From Pseudomonas sivasensis (GTDB lineage Bacteria; Pseudomonadota; Gammaproteobacteria; Pseudomonadales; Pseudomonadaceae), in assembly GCF_013778505.1 (NCBI RefSeq), contig NZ_JAAOWU010000004.1:372001-436000 (forward strand): a DNA stretch of 64,000 nucleotides, given 5' to 3'. The stretch's first letter is position 1, and the number at the start of each line of letters is the position of its first letter. This document shows, in pieces, positions 11,744 through 21,392 of this stretch. A program made the translations under genes and the position numbers. The notes beneath the pieces are model-generated. The model made no database searches. It was given only the letters and a program-made list of their open reading frames with translations, and was not told the DNA's origin.

Positions 11744-12514
11744 TTACAGTTTGACCGAAGAACGCACCGGCTTTTTGGTCTGGAGCAAATGCGAAAACAC
11801 CGCATGCAAATCATCCGACGCACTTTCCTCGTCGAGGTTGAGCTTGCTGTCGATGTGATCCATGTGATGCATCATCAAATTCACCGCCAGTGTCGCGTCC
11901 CGCGCTTCAATCGCGTCGATCAACTGGGTGTGCTCATCATACGAACAGTGCGAGCGGTTGCCGCTTTCGTACTGGGCGATGATCAGTGAGGTCTGGGACA
12001 CCAGGCTGCGCTGGAAGCTGATCAGCGGCGCGTTCTTTGCCGCTTCGGCCAGCTTGAGGTGGAATTCGCCGGAGAGGCGGATACCCGCACCGCGATCACC
12101 ACGGGAGAAACTGTCGCGCTCGTCGTTGACCATCTGGCGCAGCTCGGCCAGTTGTTCGGCGGTAGCATGCTGCACCGCCAACTCGGTGATCGCCCGCTCC
12201 ACCAGACGCCGTGCCAGGAACACTTGGCGCGCCTCTTCCACGCTTGGACTCGCCACCACCGCGCCACGATTGGGCCGCAACAGCACGACGCCTTCATGGG
12301 CCAGGCGCGACAGTGCGCGACGAATGATGGTGCGGCTTACGCCGAAGATTTCGCCCAGTGCTTCTTCGCTCAATTTGGTGCCGGGCGCCAGGCGTTGTTC
12401 GAGGATGGCCTCGAAGATATGCGCATAGACGATATCGTCCTGGGTTCCGCTGCGACCGGCCTTGCCGGCTCGCGGTTGTTTCTTGAGAGGTTGCAACTGT
12501 TCGTTCATGGGCAC
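11744..12514 (-). CDS. GntR-family transcriptional regulator (FCD type)
   Basis: A 256-residue protein with a Lys/Arg-rich N-terminal tail, a GntR winged helix (KLSEEALGEIFGVSRTIIRRALSRLAHEG) and an FCD effector domain with the metal-ligand-like Asp/His pattern (SGEFHLKLAEAA, LMMHHMDHI). It is divergent from the BenE-type transporter, with an intergenic perfect palindrome (12597-12606) that could be its operator. The location beside guaD suggests a link to purine or related ring-compound metabolism. The ligand is not deducible. Confidence 0.87.
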   Translation of the reverse strand: MPMNEQLQPLKKQPRAGKAGRSGTQDDIVYAHIFEAILEQRLAPGTKLSEEALGEIFGVSRTIIRRALSRLAHEGVVLLRPNRGAVVASPSVEEARQVFLARRLVERAITELAVQHATAEQLAELRQMVNDERDSFSRGDRGAGIRLSGEFHLKLAEAAKNAPLISFQRSLVSQTSLIIAQYESGNRSHCSYDEHTQLIDAIEARDATLAVNLMMHHMDHIDSKLNLDEESASDDLHAVFSHLLQTKKPVRSSVKL

Positions 12515-12596
12515 TCGGGTTTGGAGAACGGCGGCGAATTAACGGTAATACGGCAAGCGAGGGTCGCTGGCAAGTATCACCTAAAAACACGGCACA

Positions 12597-12606
12597 TTGT
12601 ACACAA
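12597..12606. promoter_or_regulatory. Candidate GntR operator TTGTACACAA
   Basis: A perfect 10-base palindrome of the TTGT-NN-ACAA type lies in the 220-base divergent region between the GntR gene and the BenE-type transporter. Operators of this form are common for FCD-subfamily GntR repressors. Assignment is by position and symmetry. Confidence 0.45.
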
Positions 12607-12734
12607 CCCAATGCGCCAACACACTGTACGGCTGATTGCGCCGGCGGCTGTATTGCAATGACTAGTTACGTTTGAGTTTAGGCTTGAATCTGCGCCATCA
12701 CCGGCAAATACCCAGGTAAAAGGAACACCTCTCC

Positions 12735-13925
12735 ATGACCGAAGCCACTCAAGCGCCTTTGCGCCCGCTGGCCGACACTTCTCCATCGGCCATCGTCGCG
12801 GGTTTCATTGCGATGATGACCGGCTACACCAGTTCCCTGGTGCTGATGTTCCAAGCCGGACAAGCCGCCGGCTTGACCACCGCGCAGATTTCCTCATGGA
12901 TCTGGGCAATTTCCATCGGCATGGCGGTGTGCAGCATCGGCCTGTCCCTGCGCTATCGCACACCGATCACCATTGCCTGGTCCACGCCTGGCGCGGCGCT
13001 GTTGATCACCAGCCTGGGCGGCGTGAGTTATGGCGAAGCCATCGGTGCCTATATCACCTGTGCGGTGCTGGTGACGATCTGCGGGCTGACCGGCAGCTTT
13101 GAAAAACTGGTCAAACGCATTCCTGCCTCACTGGCGGCGGCCTTATTGGCAGGGATCCTGTTCAAGATCGGCAGCGAGATTTTCGTTGCCGCGCAGCATC
13201 GCACCGGCCTGGTGCTGGGGATGTTCTTCACGTATCTGATCATTAAGCGTCTGTCGCCACGTTATGCGGTGCTGGCCGCGCTGGTGATCGGCACCGCGCT
13301 GTCCGGGGTGATGGGGCTGTTGGATTTCAGCGGCTTCCACCTGGAAGTCGCGACGCCGGTCTGGACCACGCCGCACTTCTCACTGGCCGCGACGATCAGC
13401 ATCGGCATTCCGCTGTTTGTGGTGGCAATGACTTCGCAAAACATGCCCGGCGTCGCCGTGTTGCGCGCCGACGGCTACAACGTGCCGGCATCACCACTGA
13501 TCACAGCCACCGGCCTGGCCTCGCTGGTACTGGCACCTTTTGGCTCCCATGGCATCAACCTGGCGGCGATCAGCGCAGCCATCTGCACCGGGCCCCATGC
13601 CCACGAAGACCACAACAAACGCTACACCGCGGCCGTGTGGTGCGGGGTTTTCTACGGGGTTGCAGGCGTGTTCGGCGCCACGTTGGCGGCATTGTTCGCA
13701 GCATTGCCCAAGGAGCTGGTGCTGTCGATTGCGGCATTGGCGTTGTTTGGCTCGATCATCAACGGCTTGAGTATCGCCATGAATGAGCCGAAGGAACGGG
13801 AAGCGGCGCTGATCACCTTTATGGTCACCGCGTCAGGCTTGACGTTGTTTTCCATCGGGTCGGCGTTCTGGGGGATTGTGGCGGGGGTATTGACGCTGCT
13901 GATTCTGAACTGGCGCAAGGCATAA
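12735..13925 (+). CDS. BenE-family benzoate/H+ symporter-like membrane transporter
   Basis: A 396-residue polytopic inner-membrane protein with about 12 hydrophobic segments. It carries BenE-family signatures: GFIAMMTGYTSSLVLMFQAG near the N-terminus, TPITIAWSTPGAALL in the re-entrant region, and MTSQNMPGVAVLRADGYN in the second half. BenE proteins belong to the wider NCS2-like fold. In P. aeruginosa a transporter sits at the matching place beside guaD, so the substrate may be a purine-related ring compound and not benzoate. Nothing in the sequence settles this. An intrinsic terminator follows at once. Confidence 0.85.
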   Translation: MTEATQAPLRPLADTSPSAIVAGFIAMMTGYTSSLVLMFQAGQAAGLTTAQISSWIWAISIGMAVCSIGLSLRYRTPITIAWSTPGAALLITSLGGVSYGEAIGAYITCAVLVTICGLTGSFEKLVKRIPASLAAALLAGILFKIGSEIFVAAQHRTGLVLGMFFTYLIIKRLSPRYAVLAALVIGTALSGVMGLLDFSGFHLEVATPVWTTPHFSLAATISIGIPLFVVAMTSQNMPGVAVLRADGYNVPASPLITATGLASLVLAPFGSHGINLAAISAAICTGPHAHEDHNKRYTAAVWCGVFYGVAGVFGATLAALFAALPKELVLSIAALALFGSIINGLSIAMNEPKEREAALITFMVTASGLTLFSIGSAFWGIVAGVLTLLILNWRKA

Positions 13926-13957
13926 AAAAACGGCGACCCTCAGGTCGCCGTTTTTTT
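13924..13957. terminator. Bidirectional intrinsic terminator
   Basis: An 8-bp stem CGGCGACC/GGTCGCCG (13931-13938 and 13943-13950) with a 4-base loop is flanked by A7 on the left and T7 on the right. It can stop transcription from both the BenE-type gene and the convergent yggL. Confidence 0.93.
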
Positions 13958-13962
13958 CAGTA

Positions 13963-14307
13963 TCACTTAGCCGCGTTGATCGGCTTTTCCGGATACCACA
14001 CGTCCAGCAACGGGCTGACTTCAGCCTTGGTCAGCTCGGAACGGGTTTTCAGCCAGGCTTCAACAGCAGCGCGCTGCTCTTCGGAGACCGAGCCACGCTT
14101 CTGCAGGCAAACCAGACCGAAGTCATCGCCGCCGACATAGCCCAGACCGTTGGCTTCCATGGCTTCTTTAATGAATGCTTCGAGGAAAGCGTCGATAGCT
14201 TCTTCACTCAGGCCTTCGTTGAAGTCCAGGTTCAGTTCGAAACCCAGCTCTTGAAATTCATCAACGCACAGTTTTTTGCGCAGACGCTGGGAACGGTTAG
14301 TCGCCAT
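13963..14307 (-). CDS. yggL: YggL family protein (50S ribosome-associated, DUF469)
   Basis: The ATG at 14307 gives 114 residues beginning MATNRSQRLRKKLCVDEFQE, with GAGG about nine bases upstream. An alternative codon five residues earlier lacks a good site. The acidic protein matches the YggL/DUF469 family (FELNLDFNEGLSEEAIDAF, GGDFGLVC-like segment GGDDFGLVCLQKRG, ending near LLDVWYPE). E. coli YggL binds the 50S subunit. The role here is inferred from the family. Confidence 0.88.
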   Translation of the reverse strand: MATNRSQRLRKKLCVDEFQELGFELNLDFNEGLSEEAIDAFLEAFIKEAMEANGLGYVGGDDFGLVCLQKRGSVSEEQRAAVEAWLKTRSELTKAEVSPLLDVWYPEKPINAAK

Positions 14308-14545
14308 TGGAACAATCCTCATAAGTAATAACGGGCGGCACTTTAGCAGTTTAAGGCGACGATTGCCCGACTCTCTGGGACAGGCGGCACTTTGCCTGTA
14401 AAAAAAACGCTGATTTCCAGCTATGGTTCAGCCACAAGCGCGCCCACCTTGGGGCATAATGCCGACACTTTCATGACCAATGAGGGATTTTTCCTATTTA
14501 CCCCTCGCCTTTTTCACCCTCCTCAGCAGTAGGGTTTCATTTCTT

Positions 14546-16006
14546 ATGATCAAATCTTTACGTTCAGTCTTGCTAGCCGGTCTCCTCTTGCCACTGGCCC
14601 TCAGCGCCACAGCTGCCCCAGTCAATAACACCCTCCCCCCGAATGTTCAGCAGGCCCTGGCCAAAGCCAAGCTGCAAAACACCGCGCTGTCACTGGTGAT
14701 GATCCCCCTGAACGGCCCTGGCACCCCCACCGTCTTCAACGCTGACGTCTCGGTAAACCCCGCTTCCACCATGAAGCTGGTTACCACCTACGCCGCCTTG
14801 GAAATGCTCGGCCCCAACCACCAGTGGAAAACCGAGTTCTACACCGACGGCACCCTCAGCGGCGGCGTGTTGCATGGCAACCTTTACCTCAAGGGCGGCG
14901 GTGATCCCAAGCTGAACATGGAAAAACTCTGGCTGCTGATGCGCGACCTGCGCGCCAATGGCGTACAGCAAGTCACTGGCGACCTGGTGTTGGACCGTGG
15001 CTTCTTTATCCCGCCACAACTGCCGGAATTCAATGACGACGGCAACGACGAGAACAAGCCCTTCTTGGTTAAGCCCGACGCCCTGCTGGTCAACCTCAAG
15101 GCCCTGCGCTTTGTGACCCGCAACGACTCAGGCCGTGTGATCGTATCGGTGGAGCCGCCGATCGCCAGTATTCGCATCGACAATCAGGTCAAGGTTTCCA
15201 ACGCCAAGCAATGCACCGGCGACGTGCGCTACAACCCGGTCACTGCCGCCGATGGCAGCGTGACGGTCACCGTCAGTGGCCAACTGGGCGACGGCTGCAG
15301 CTCCCAGACGTACCTGTCGCTGCTCGACCATGCCACCTATACCGCCGGCGCCGTGCGGGCAATCTGGCAGGAGTTGGGCGGCAGCATCCAGGGCCGTGAT
15401 ATCCAGGCACCCGTGCCCAAGGATGCCAAGGTGTTGGCCCGCGCATTCTCGCCGGACCTGGCGGAAATCATCCGCGACATCAACAAATACAGTAACAACA
15501 CCATGGCGCAGCAGTTGTTCCTGAGCCTGGGCGCGCAGTTTCGCAACGATGCCGACGGCGACGACGCCAAGGCCGCGCAACGCGTAGTGCGTCAGTGGCT
15601 GGCGAAAAAAGGTATCACTGCACCGCATCTGGTGATGGAGAACGGCTCCGGGCTGTCCCGTGCCGAACGGGTCAGCGCCCGCGAGATGGCCGCGATGCTG
15701 CAAGCCGCCTGGAAAAGCCCCTACGCTGCCGAATACATCAGTTCGATGCCGATTGCCGGCACCGACGGCACCATGCGCAAACGCCTGAAGACCACTGCGA
15801 TGCGCGGCGAAGCCCACGTCAAGACCGGCACCTTGAACACCGTACGCGCCATTGCCGGGTTCAGCCGCGACAACAACGGCAATACCTGGGCGGTGGTGGC
15901 GATTCTCAACGATCCGAAGCCATGGGGCGCTTCGTCGGTGCTGGATCAGGTGCTGCTGGACCTGTATCGCCAACCTAAATTGGCGGCTTCAGCCCCAGTA
16001 CTCTGA
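14546..16006 (+). CDS. dacB: D-alanyl-D-alanine carboxypeptidase/endopeptidase (PBP4, DacB)
   Basis: DacB trims or cleaves peptidoglycan cross-links in the periplasm. The ATG at 14546 starts a clear Sec signal peptide (MIKSLRSVLLAGLLLPLALSA, then TAAP), giving 486 residues. An upstream in-frame ATG at 14480 would put an unlikely tail before the signal. The S13-type motifs are present: STMK in NPASTMKLVTTY, SNN in NKYSNNTMAQQL, and KTG in AHVKTGTLN. The large insert domain typical of PBP4 lies between the first two motifs. Confidence 0.94.
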   Translation: MIKSLRSVLLAGLLLPLALSATAAPVNNTLPPNVQQALAKAKLQNTALSLVMIPLNGPGTPTVFNADVSVNPASTMKLVTTYAALEMLGPNHQWKTEFYTDGTLSGGVLHGNLYLKGGGDPKLNMEKLWLLMRDLRANGVQQVTGDLVLDRGFFIPPQLPEFNDDGNDENKPFLVKPDALLVNLKALRFVTRNDSGRVIVSVEPPIASIRIDNQVKVSNAKQCTGDVRYNPVTAADGSVTVTVSGQLGDGCSSQTYLSLLDHATYTAGAVRAIWQELGGSIQGRDIQAPVPKDAKVLARAFSPDLAEIIRDINKYSNNTMAQQLFLSLGAQFRNDADGDDAKAAQRVVRQWLAKKGITAPHLVMENGSGLSRAERVSAREMAAMLQAAWKSPYAAEYISSMPIAGTDGTMRKRLKTTAMRGEAHVKTGTLNTVRAIAGFSRDNNGNTWAVVAILNDPKPWGASSVLDQVLLDLYRQPKLAASAPVL

Positions 16007-16021
16007 CGCTGAACTGGGGCC

Positions 16022-16050
16022 TGTGGTGAGCGGCTTGCCCGCTCACCACA
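16022..16050. repeat. REP-like hairpin between dacB and diguanylate cyclase gene
   Basis: A perfect 12-bp stem (TGTGGTGAGCGG with CCGCTCACCACA, 5-base loop containing CTTGC) lies between two convergent genes. It resembles a single REP of a family other than the GTGGGAGG type and could also serve as a terminator, though no T-run follows. Confidence 0.7.
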
Positions 16051-16058
16051 AAGGTCAC

Positions 16059-18464
16059 TCAACACAGCGGCGTCGCCTCTACCCGATCCCTGCCCGCCTG
16101 CTTGGCTACATAAACGGCCGAGTCGGCGCGCAGCAACAACCCATCAATGCCTTCGTCGATCCGCCAACTGGCCACACCAAAGCTGGCAGTGACGATGCCC
16201 ACCGCTTCCATAGGCTCGTTGCGCAGCGACTGCCACAATTCCATCGCCAGGCTGTAGGCCTGTTCGCCACCGGTGTTGGGGCAAAGCACCATGAATTCCT
16301 CGCCACCCAGCCGACAGAAAACATCGGAACGACGCAAGCGTTGGCCGATGCGTTTGCACAACTCCTGTAACACCGCGTCGCCGACCGCGTGACCATGCTT
16401 GTCGTTGATGCGCTTGAAGTGATCGATATCGAGCATGATCACCGACAATGCCCCGCTGGTCCGATTGAGCCTCACCATCTCGGCCCTGAGTCGGTCCTGA
16501 AAATAGCGGCGATTGTGAATTCCGGTCAGGGAATCAGTGATGGACAGTGCGCGTAGCTCCTCTTCAACCCGCTTCAAATCGGAAATGTCCGACACGTAGC
16601 CATGCCACAGCGTACCGCCACCCGGTAACTCTTCCGGTGTGGCTTCGCCGCGAATCCAGCGCAGACCCCGTTGTGGCAACTGCACCCGGTACTCTTCGCG
16701 CCAATGGCTCAACTGCAACGCCGACAGGCGAATCGAGGCTCGTACCCGCTCCACGTCCAGCGGGTGGATACGCTCGAAAACTTTCTTCGCGTCCTGCTGC
16801 AACACACCGGTTTCGATTTCATAAATGTCGCGCATACCATCGCTGGCATAGATGAACCGCCAGTTTTCGCGGGGCTCCAGGGTGAACTGGAAGATACCGC
16901 CGGGCACATGGGCGCTGAGTTTCTTGAGCAGGCGGTCACGGGCCGCCAATGCTTCGTAAGCGCGTTTTTGCTCGGTAATGTCCAGGTAAATCGCCAAGTG
17001 CCCGATCCACAAACCGTGATCATCCAGCAACACAGTGGCCAGCATGTTCACAGTCAACTGGCTGCGATCCTCGCGCACCAAGGTCCATTCCCGGGCTTCG
17101 TGCAGGTTATCCGGGCTCTCGACCAGCATCGCCTGACTGGCAGGGATTCGCTTGCCCAAGGCCACGCTCAGGCTAGCTGCACGGGCTTCCAGTTCCGACG
17201 CCAAGTGCAAGCTTTCCAGGGTCAACTTACCCACCACCTGCTCGGCTGAGAACCCGAGCATTTGTTCGGCACCGGCATTGAAGGTGTTGATGACGCCGCG
17301 TAAGTCGGTGGCAATGATGGCGACCTGGGTCGCCGCATTCAGCACGCTGCGCAGTTGGCCATGGGCACCGCGTAACTCCTGCTCACGCAGGCGCAACTGC
17401 ACGGTACGCTGTTCCACCAGCTTCACGGCGCGCTGGCGTTGGCTCACCAGCACATAGAGCAAAGCGCTGAGCAACAGGCTGAGCAACCCGCCCATCGTCA
17501 GGATCGTGATCAACGAAGAATGGTTAGTCTGGTCGAACACCTGGCTCGGACGCAGGGTCAGGGCATAAACGTGGTCCCCCAAGGTAAGACGGCGCGCACC
17601 GATCAGGTCGCCGTTTGCCACGCTATTGCTCGATTCGTAGAGCACACGTTTCTGTAGGTCGGAGGTATCGACGATCTGCATCACCAGGTTGTCCCGTTCC
17701 GGCTTGGGCAAGCCGTCAGCTACTAACTGGCGCATGCTGATCACGGCCATCACGTAGCCAAAGGGCTCATGCTGGGACTGCTCGGAAGTGGACAGGTGAC
17801 TGACCGGCGCCACCAGCAATACGCCAGTGGCATAAGCAGGCTCAACGCCTACCAGTTGCATGGGCTGGGAAACCGCCAGCTTGCCGCTTTTTTGTGCGCG
17901 CTCAAGGGCTGAGCGCCGCAGGGGCTGGGCCAGCAGATCAAAACCCAATGGAGAGCCCAGCAGACTTTGAGTCTGGCTGTAGAGCACCGGCACGTATTCA
18001 TCACGCTCAGGCGCCGGGGCCAGTTCTCCGGCGCTATTTAACTCACGGATGACAAAGGGCGCACCACGCTGGCGGGACACCTCTTGTTCGAACTGGCTGC
18101 GTTGATCGCGAGACACGCGCGGCGCCCAGGCGTAGGCCCGGGTGCGCAATAGCAAAGGCTGGGCGAAACCATCGAATTCTTCACGGGACACGTCGTCGGA
18201 ATTGACGAAGAACCGCCGCAGGCTGTTCAAGCGCTGTTCCTGATCTTCGAAGCGTTCCTGCAGGCGGGTATACCGCTCGTTGACCAGCAACTGGAAACGC
18301 TGGCGCACCTGTTGTTGATAGAGATCGAAGGACGCCCAGGCGACGATGAGCGTCAGGGTACAGCCCGCCAGAAACACCACCAATGCCACCAGCCAAGCCG
18401 ACGCCTGTTCACTGATAAAGCCTAGGATTTTCGGGCGAACGGCTTGCATCGGCATAAGCAACAC
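16059..18464 (-). CDS. Membrane diguanylate cyclase with CHASE, PAS and GGDEF domains
   Basis: An 801-residue sensor that should make cyclic di-GMP. Order of parts: transmembrane helix at about 25-48, periplasmic CHASE domain (LRRFFVNSDDVSREEFDGF, TRAYAWAPRV), second transmembrane helix at about 320-345, a short coiled coil, two PAS domains (the first ATDLRGVINTFNAGAEQMLG, the second with DGMRDIYEIE), then GGDEF. The active-site motif is GGEEF (about 720-724), preceded five residues earlier by RRSD, a product-inhibition I-site. No EAL domain follows. The CHASE ligand is unknown. It is a single gene, convergent with dacB. Confidence 0.93.
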   Translation of the reverse strand: MLLMPMQAVRPKILGFISEQASAWLVALVVFLAGCTLTLIVAWASFDLYQQQVRQRFQLLVNERYTRLQERFEDQEQRLNSLRRFFVNSDDVSREEFDGFAQPLLLRTRAYAWAPRVSRDQRSQFEQEVSRQRGAPFVIRELNSAGELAPAPERDEYVPVLYSQTQSLLGSPLGFDLLAQPLRRSALERAQKSGKLAVSQPMQLVGVEPAYATGVLLVAPVSHLSTSEQSQHEPFGYVMAVISMRQLVADGLPKPERDNLVMQIVDTSDLQKRVLYESSNSVANGDLIGARRLTLGDHVYALTLRPSQVFDQTNHSSLITILTMGGLLSLLLSALLYVLVSQRQRAVKLVEQRTVQLRLREQELRGAHGQLRSVLNAATQVAIIATDLRGVINTFNAGAEQMLGFSAEQVVGKLTLESLHLASELEARAASLSVALGKRIPASQAMLVESPDNLHEAREWTLVREDRSQLTVNMLATVLLDDHGLWIGHLAIYLDITEQKRAYEALAARDRLLKKLSAHVPGGIFQFTLEPRENWRFIYASDGMRDIYEIETGVLQQDAKKVFERIHPLDVERVRASIRLSALQLSHWREEYRVQLPQRGLRWIRGEATPEELPGGGTLWHGYVSDISDLKRVEEELRALSITDSLTGIHNRRYFQDRLRAEMVRLNRTSGALSVIMLDIDHFKRINDKHGHAVGDAVLQELCKRIGQRLRRSDVFCRLGGEEFMVLCPNTGGEQAYSLAMELWQSLRNEPMEAVGIVTASFGVASWRIDEGIDGLLLRADSAVYVAKQAGRDRVEATPLC

Positions 18465-18541
18465 TCACAACGCCAGCGTGCGGGGGTGTCACTTTGGCTA
18501 GGCCTTAAGTTATAGCTATCGGCCCAGAGTTTGACCAGCGT

Positions 18542-18584
18542 AAAAAAGCCGCAAGACCGGATTAAACCAGGCTTGCGGCTTCAG
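18542..18584 (-). terminator. Intrinsic terminator downstream of rlmL
   Basis: On the minus strand AAGCCGCAAG pairs with CTTGCGGCTT around a 16-base loop and is followed by a T-run (TTTTTTA). It lies just after the rlmL stop codon. Confidence 0.8.
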
Positions 18585-18592
18585 GCTGTTGG

Positions 18593-20860
18593 TTAACCGC
18601 GAGCGGTGATTTTCCAGGCCCGATGGATCTTGGCGTTGCGCGCAAAATCCGGATCGATGGTCTTGTCGCTGATTTCCTCGACCGTGTAGCGCTCGCTGAG
18701 GTTTTCCTCCAGCGCGAACTTGCGGAAGTTGTTCGAGAAATACAGCACACCACCCGGTGCCAGGCGTGCCATCGCCAGGTCCAGCAACTGCACGTGGTCA
18801 CGCTGCACGTCGAAAATGCCTTCCATGCGCTTGGAATTGGAGAAGGTCGGCGGGTCGATGAAGATCATGTCGAACTCATCGCGGCTGGCCTCCAGCCAGG
18901 CCATCACGTCACCCTGCTCCAAGCGGTTCTTGTCGGAGAACCCGTTGAGGGAGAAGTTGCGACGCGCCCAGTCCAGATAGGTCTTGGACAGGTCGACGCT
19001 GGTGGTGCTGCGCGCGCCACCCTTGGCTGCATGCACACTGGCGGTGGCGGTGTAGCAATACAGGTTAAGGAAACGCTTGCCGGCCGCTTCCTTCTGGATA
19101 CGCATGCGCATCGGGCGATGGTCTAGGAACAGGCCGGTGTCGAGATAATCGGTGAGGTTGACCAGCAGCTTCACGCCGCCTTCACTGACTTCGGTGAACT
19201 TGCCTTGGGCGCTCTGGCGCTCGTACTGCTTGGTGCCGCTCTGGCGCTCACGACGCTTGACCACCACGCGGCTCTTGTCGATGTTCAGCGCCTGAGGGAT
19301 CGCCGCCAGCGCATCGAACATACGTGCAGAGGCTTTTTCCGGGTCAATGGACTTCGGCGCGGCATATTCCTGCACATGCACCCAATCGTGGTACAGGTCG
19401 ATGGCCATGGAGTATTCGGGCATATCGGCGTCGTACACGCGATAGCAATCCACCCCTTCACGCTTGGCCCACTTGCCCAGCAGCTTGAGGTTCTTCTGCA
19501 GGCGGTTGGCGAACATCTGCCCGCCTTCGCTCAGGCGCGCCTGCTCGACCACAGGAGCCGGGGCTGGCTTGATCGGGTTGCCGTTCTTGTTGTACTGGCG
19601 CTCTTGTGGCTCGACCGGGGCTTGGTCGTAAACAGCCTGCTCACGTTCAGCCTGGCGCTGTTCCGGGGTACGACGCTCGCCGGTAACGAACTGATCCGGG
19701 TTGACCTTGATCAGCAGCAATTTGCACGGCAACGCGCCGTTCCAGAACGAATACTGCTTGTGGCTGCGAATGCCCATGCGCTTGCCCAGGTCCGGTGCGC
19801 CGGTGAACACCGCGGCTTCCCAGCCCATGCAGGCCTGGCGCAGACGCTCGCCGAGGTTCTGGTAGAGGTACAACAGGCTGGCTTCGTCACCCAGACGCTC
19901 GCCGTAGGGCGGGTTGCAGATCACCAGGCCTTTCTGGTTCTGGTCCGGGCGCGGCTCGAAGGTGCCGACTTCGCCCTGGTACACCTTGATCCAATGGCTC
20001 AGACCAGCACGCTCGATGTTGTTGCGCGCGGGCTGGATCAGACGGGGGTCAGCCTCGTAGCCACGCACCCACAGCGGGGTTTTGTTCATGCCGATGGCGG
20101 CACGTTCAGTGGCTTCTGTATGAAGTTTCTTCCACAGCGCCGGCACGTGGCCAAGCCAGGTGGTGAAGCCCCACAGTTCGCGGTTGAGGTTGGGGGCCAT
20201 GTCGGCGGCAATCATCGCGCCTTCGACCAGGAAGGTCCCCACACCGCACATCGGGTCAGTCAGCGCGCCGCCTTCGGCAGCAATACGCGGCCAGCCGGCA
20301 CGAATCAGGATCGCCGCCGCCAGGTTTTCCTTCAACGGCGCCGCGCCCTGCTGCAGGCGGTAGCCGCGCTGGTGCAGGCTGTGGCCGGAAAGATCGAGGG
20401 ACAGGATTGCTTCGCCACGATCCAGGCGCAGGTGAATGCGCAGGTCCGGGTTGATCTTGTCGATGGACGGGCGTTCGCCGGTCGGGGTACGCAGCTTGTC
20501 GACGATCGCGTCCTTGACCTTCAGCGCGCCGAAGTGGGTGTTGTCGATGCCCGAACCGTGACCGCTGAACTCCACCGCCAGGGTGCCGTCGGAGACCATG
20601 TGGTCGGCCCATTCGATGTCCAGCACGCCGTGGTAGAGGTCTTCGGCATCCTTCATCGGGAAGCGCTTGAGCACCAGCAACACGCGGTTGGCCAGGCGCG
20701 ACCAGAGGCACAGGCGATAGGCGGTTTCCATGTCGGCCATGCCGCGCACGGCCGAGGTGTGCTCGCGGGCTTCCTCAAGGCCAAGCCCGACGGCTTCCTC
20801 GATCAGCAGGCCTTCGAGGCCCTTGGGGCAAGTGAGGAAGAGTTCAAAACGGTCCGACAT
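18593..20860 (-). CDS. rlmL: Bifunctional 23S rRNA methyltransferase RlmK/RlmL
   Basis: This fused enzyme makes m2G2445 (RlmL half) and m7G2069 (RlmK half) in 23S rRNA. The ATG at 20860 (MSDRFELFLTCPKGLEGLL) gives 755 residues, matching the family. An N-terminal THUMP region precedes the first Rossmann methyltransferase domain (LTDPMCGVGTFLVEGAMIA; catalytic NPPYGERLG). The second domain follows after a basic linker (FLDHRPMRMRIQ, FLNLYCYTATASVHAA, catalytic DPPTFSNSKRM). It is divergent from rmf across a 532-base gap. Confidence 0.95.
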   Translation of the reverse strand: MSDRFELFLTCPKGLEGLLIEEAVGLGLEEAREHTSAVRGMADMETAYRLCLWSRLANRVLLVLKRFPMKDAEDLYHGVLDIEWADHMVSDGTLAVEFSGHGSGIDNTHFGALKVKDAIVDKLRTPTGERPSIDKINPDLRIHLRLDRGEAILSLDLSGHSLHQRGYRLQQGAAPLKENLAAAILIRAGWPRIAAEGGALTDPMCGVGTFLVEGAMIAADMAPNLNRELWGFTTWLGHVPALWKKLHTEATERAAIGMNKTPLWVRGYEADPRLIQPARNNIERAGLSHWIKVYQGEVGTFEPRPDQNQKGLVICNPPYGERLGDEASLLYLYQNLGERLRQACMGWEAAVFTGAPDLGKRMGIRSHKQYSFWNGALPCKLLLIKVNPDQFVTGERRTPEQRQAEREQAVYDQAPVEPQERQYNKNGNPIKPAPAPVVEQARLSEGGQMFANRLQKNLKLLGKWAKREGVDCYRVYDADMPEYSMAIDLYHDWVHVQEYAAPKSIDPEKASARMFDALAAIPQALNIDKSRVVVKRRERQSGTKQYERQSAQGKFTEVSEGGVKLLVNLTDYLDTGLFLDHRPMRMRIQKEAAGKRFLNLYCYTATASVHAAKGGARSTTSVDLSKTYLDWARRNFSLNGFSDKNRLEQGDVMAWLEASRDEFDMIFIDPPTFSNSKRMEGIFDVQRDHVQLLDLAMARLAPGGVLYFSNNFRKFALEENLSERYTVEEISDKTIDPDFARNAKIHRAWKITARG

Positions 20861-21392
20861 GGGGCATTCCAGGCTTTTCAGCAATAAATGAACGGGCGAC
20901 GCATCGCCGGTTCGGTTTTCAATCAAGCACTTTTCTCGAAGAGTGCTCGCGTGGCACGAATGTGCCGTCCCACCCCGTCTGACGGGCCCTTGAGCCTTTA
21001 TTGACGGGGCAGAGTGATTTTTTTAAGCAACAAAAAGAAATATTCCGACCCTTCGTCGAATAGTAACCGACCGCAACGGGCCAGCATTCTCACTAAAGGA
21101 TTAAACCCATCCTCTTTGCAGGGTGCATCATAGCTGGCTTTGCCTCAAAAAAGGGGCGAAAAGCCATCCCAGCTTATGGCTATAGCATCGTAATCGTTAC
21201 GTGCTTATGACAAAACGATCATTGAATCCGTGTGACCTATTGGTTAGAACTCAACACAGGTTGGCGCCGTAACGACGCCAACACCTAGGCTCGCCACGCC
21301 GGCAGCGAGCCCACCAACGGCAGAAAAACTCTGCCCGGCCTCAGACGAGGCCGAAGGATATCAAGACAGTCAACAAGTGAGGGAAACACCCT
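20861..21392. other. Long rlmL/rmf divergent intergenic region
   Basis: These 532 bases have no convincing reading frame. The stretch must hold the promoters of rlmL and rmf. The part nearest rmf (about 21270-21392) is likely an untranslated leader with a ribosome-binding site GTGAGGGAAAC just before the rmf ATG. A short self-complementary segment (CCTCAGACGAGG, near 21340) could form a hairpin. I see no small RNA that I can name. Confidence 0.5.

Noticed and set aside
14480-14545. Upstream ATG of dacB at 14480
   Set aside because: It would place 22 residues before a standard signal peptide; the ATG at 14546 starts directly at the signal.
21181-21392. Possible small RNA gene upstream of rmf
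   Set aside because: There is only a short CCTCAGACGAGG hairpin and no promoter-terminator pair; it is better read as the rmf leader.
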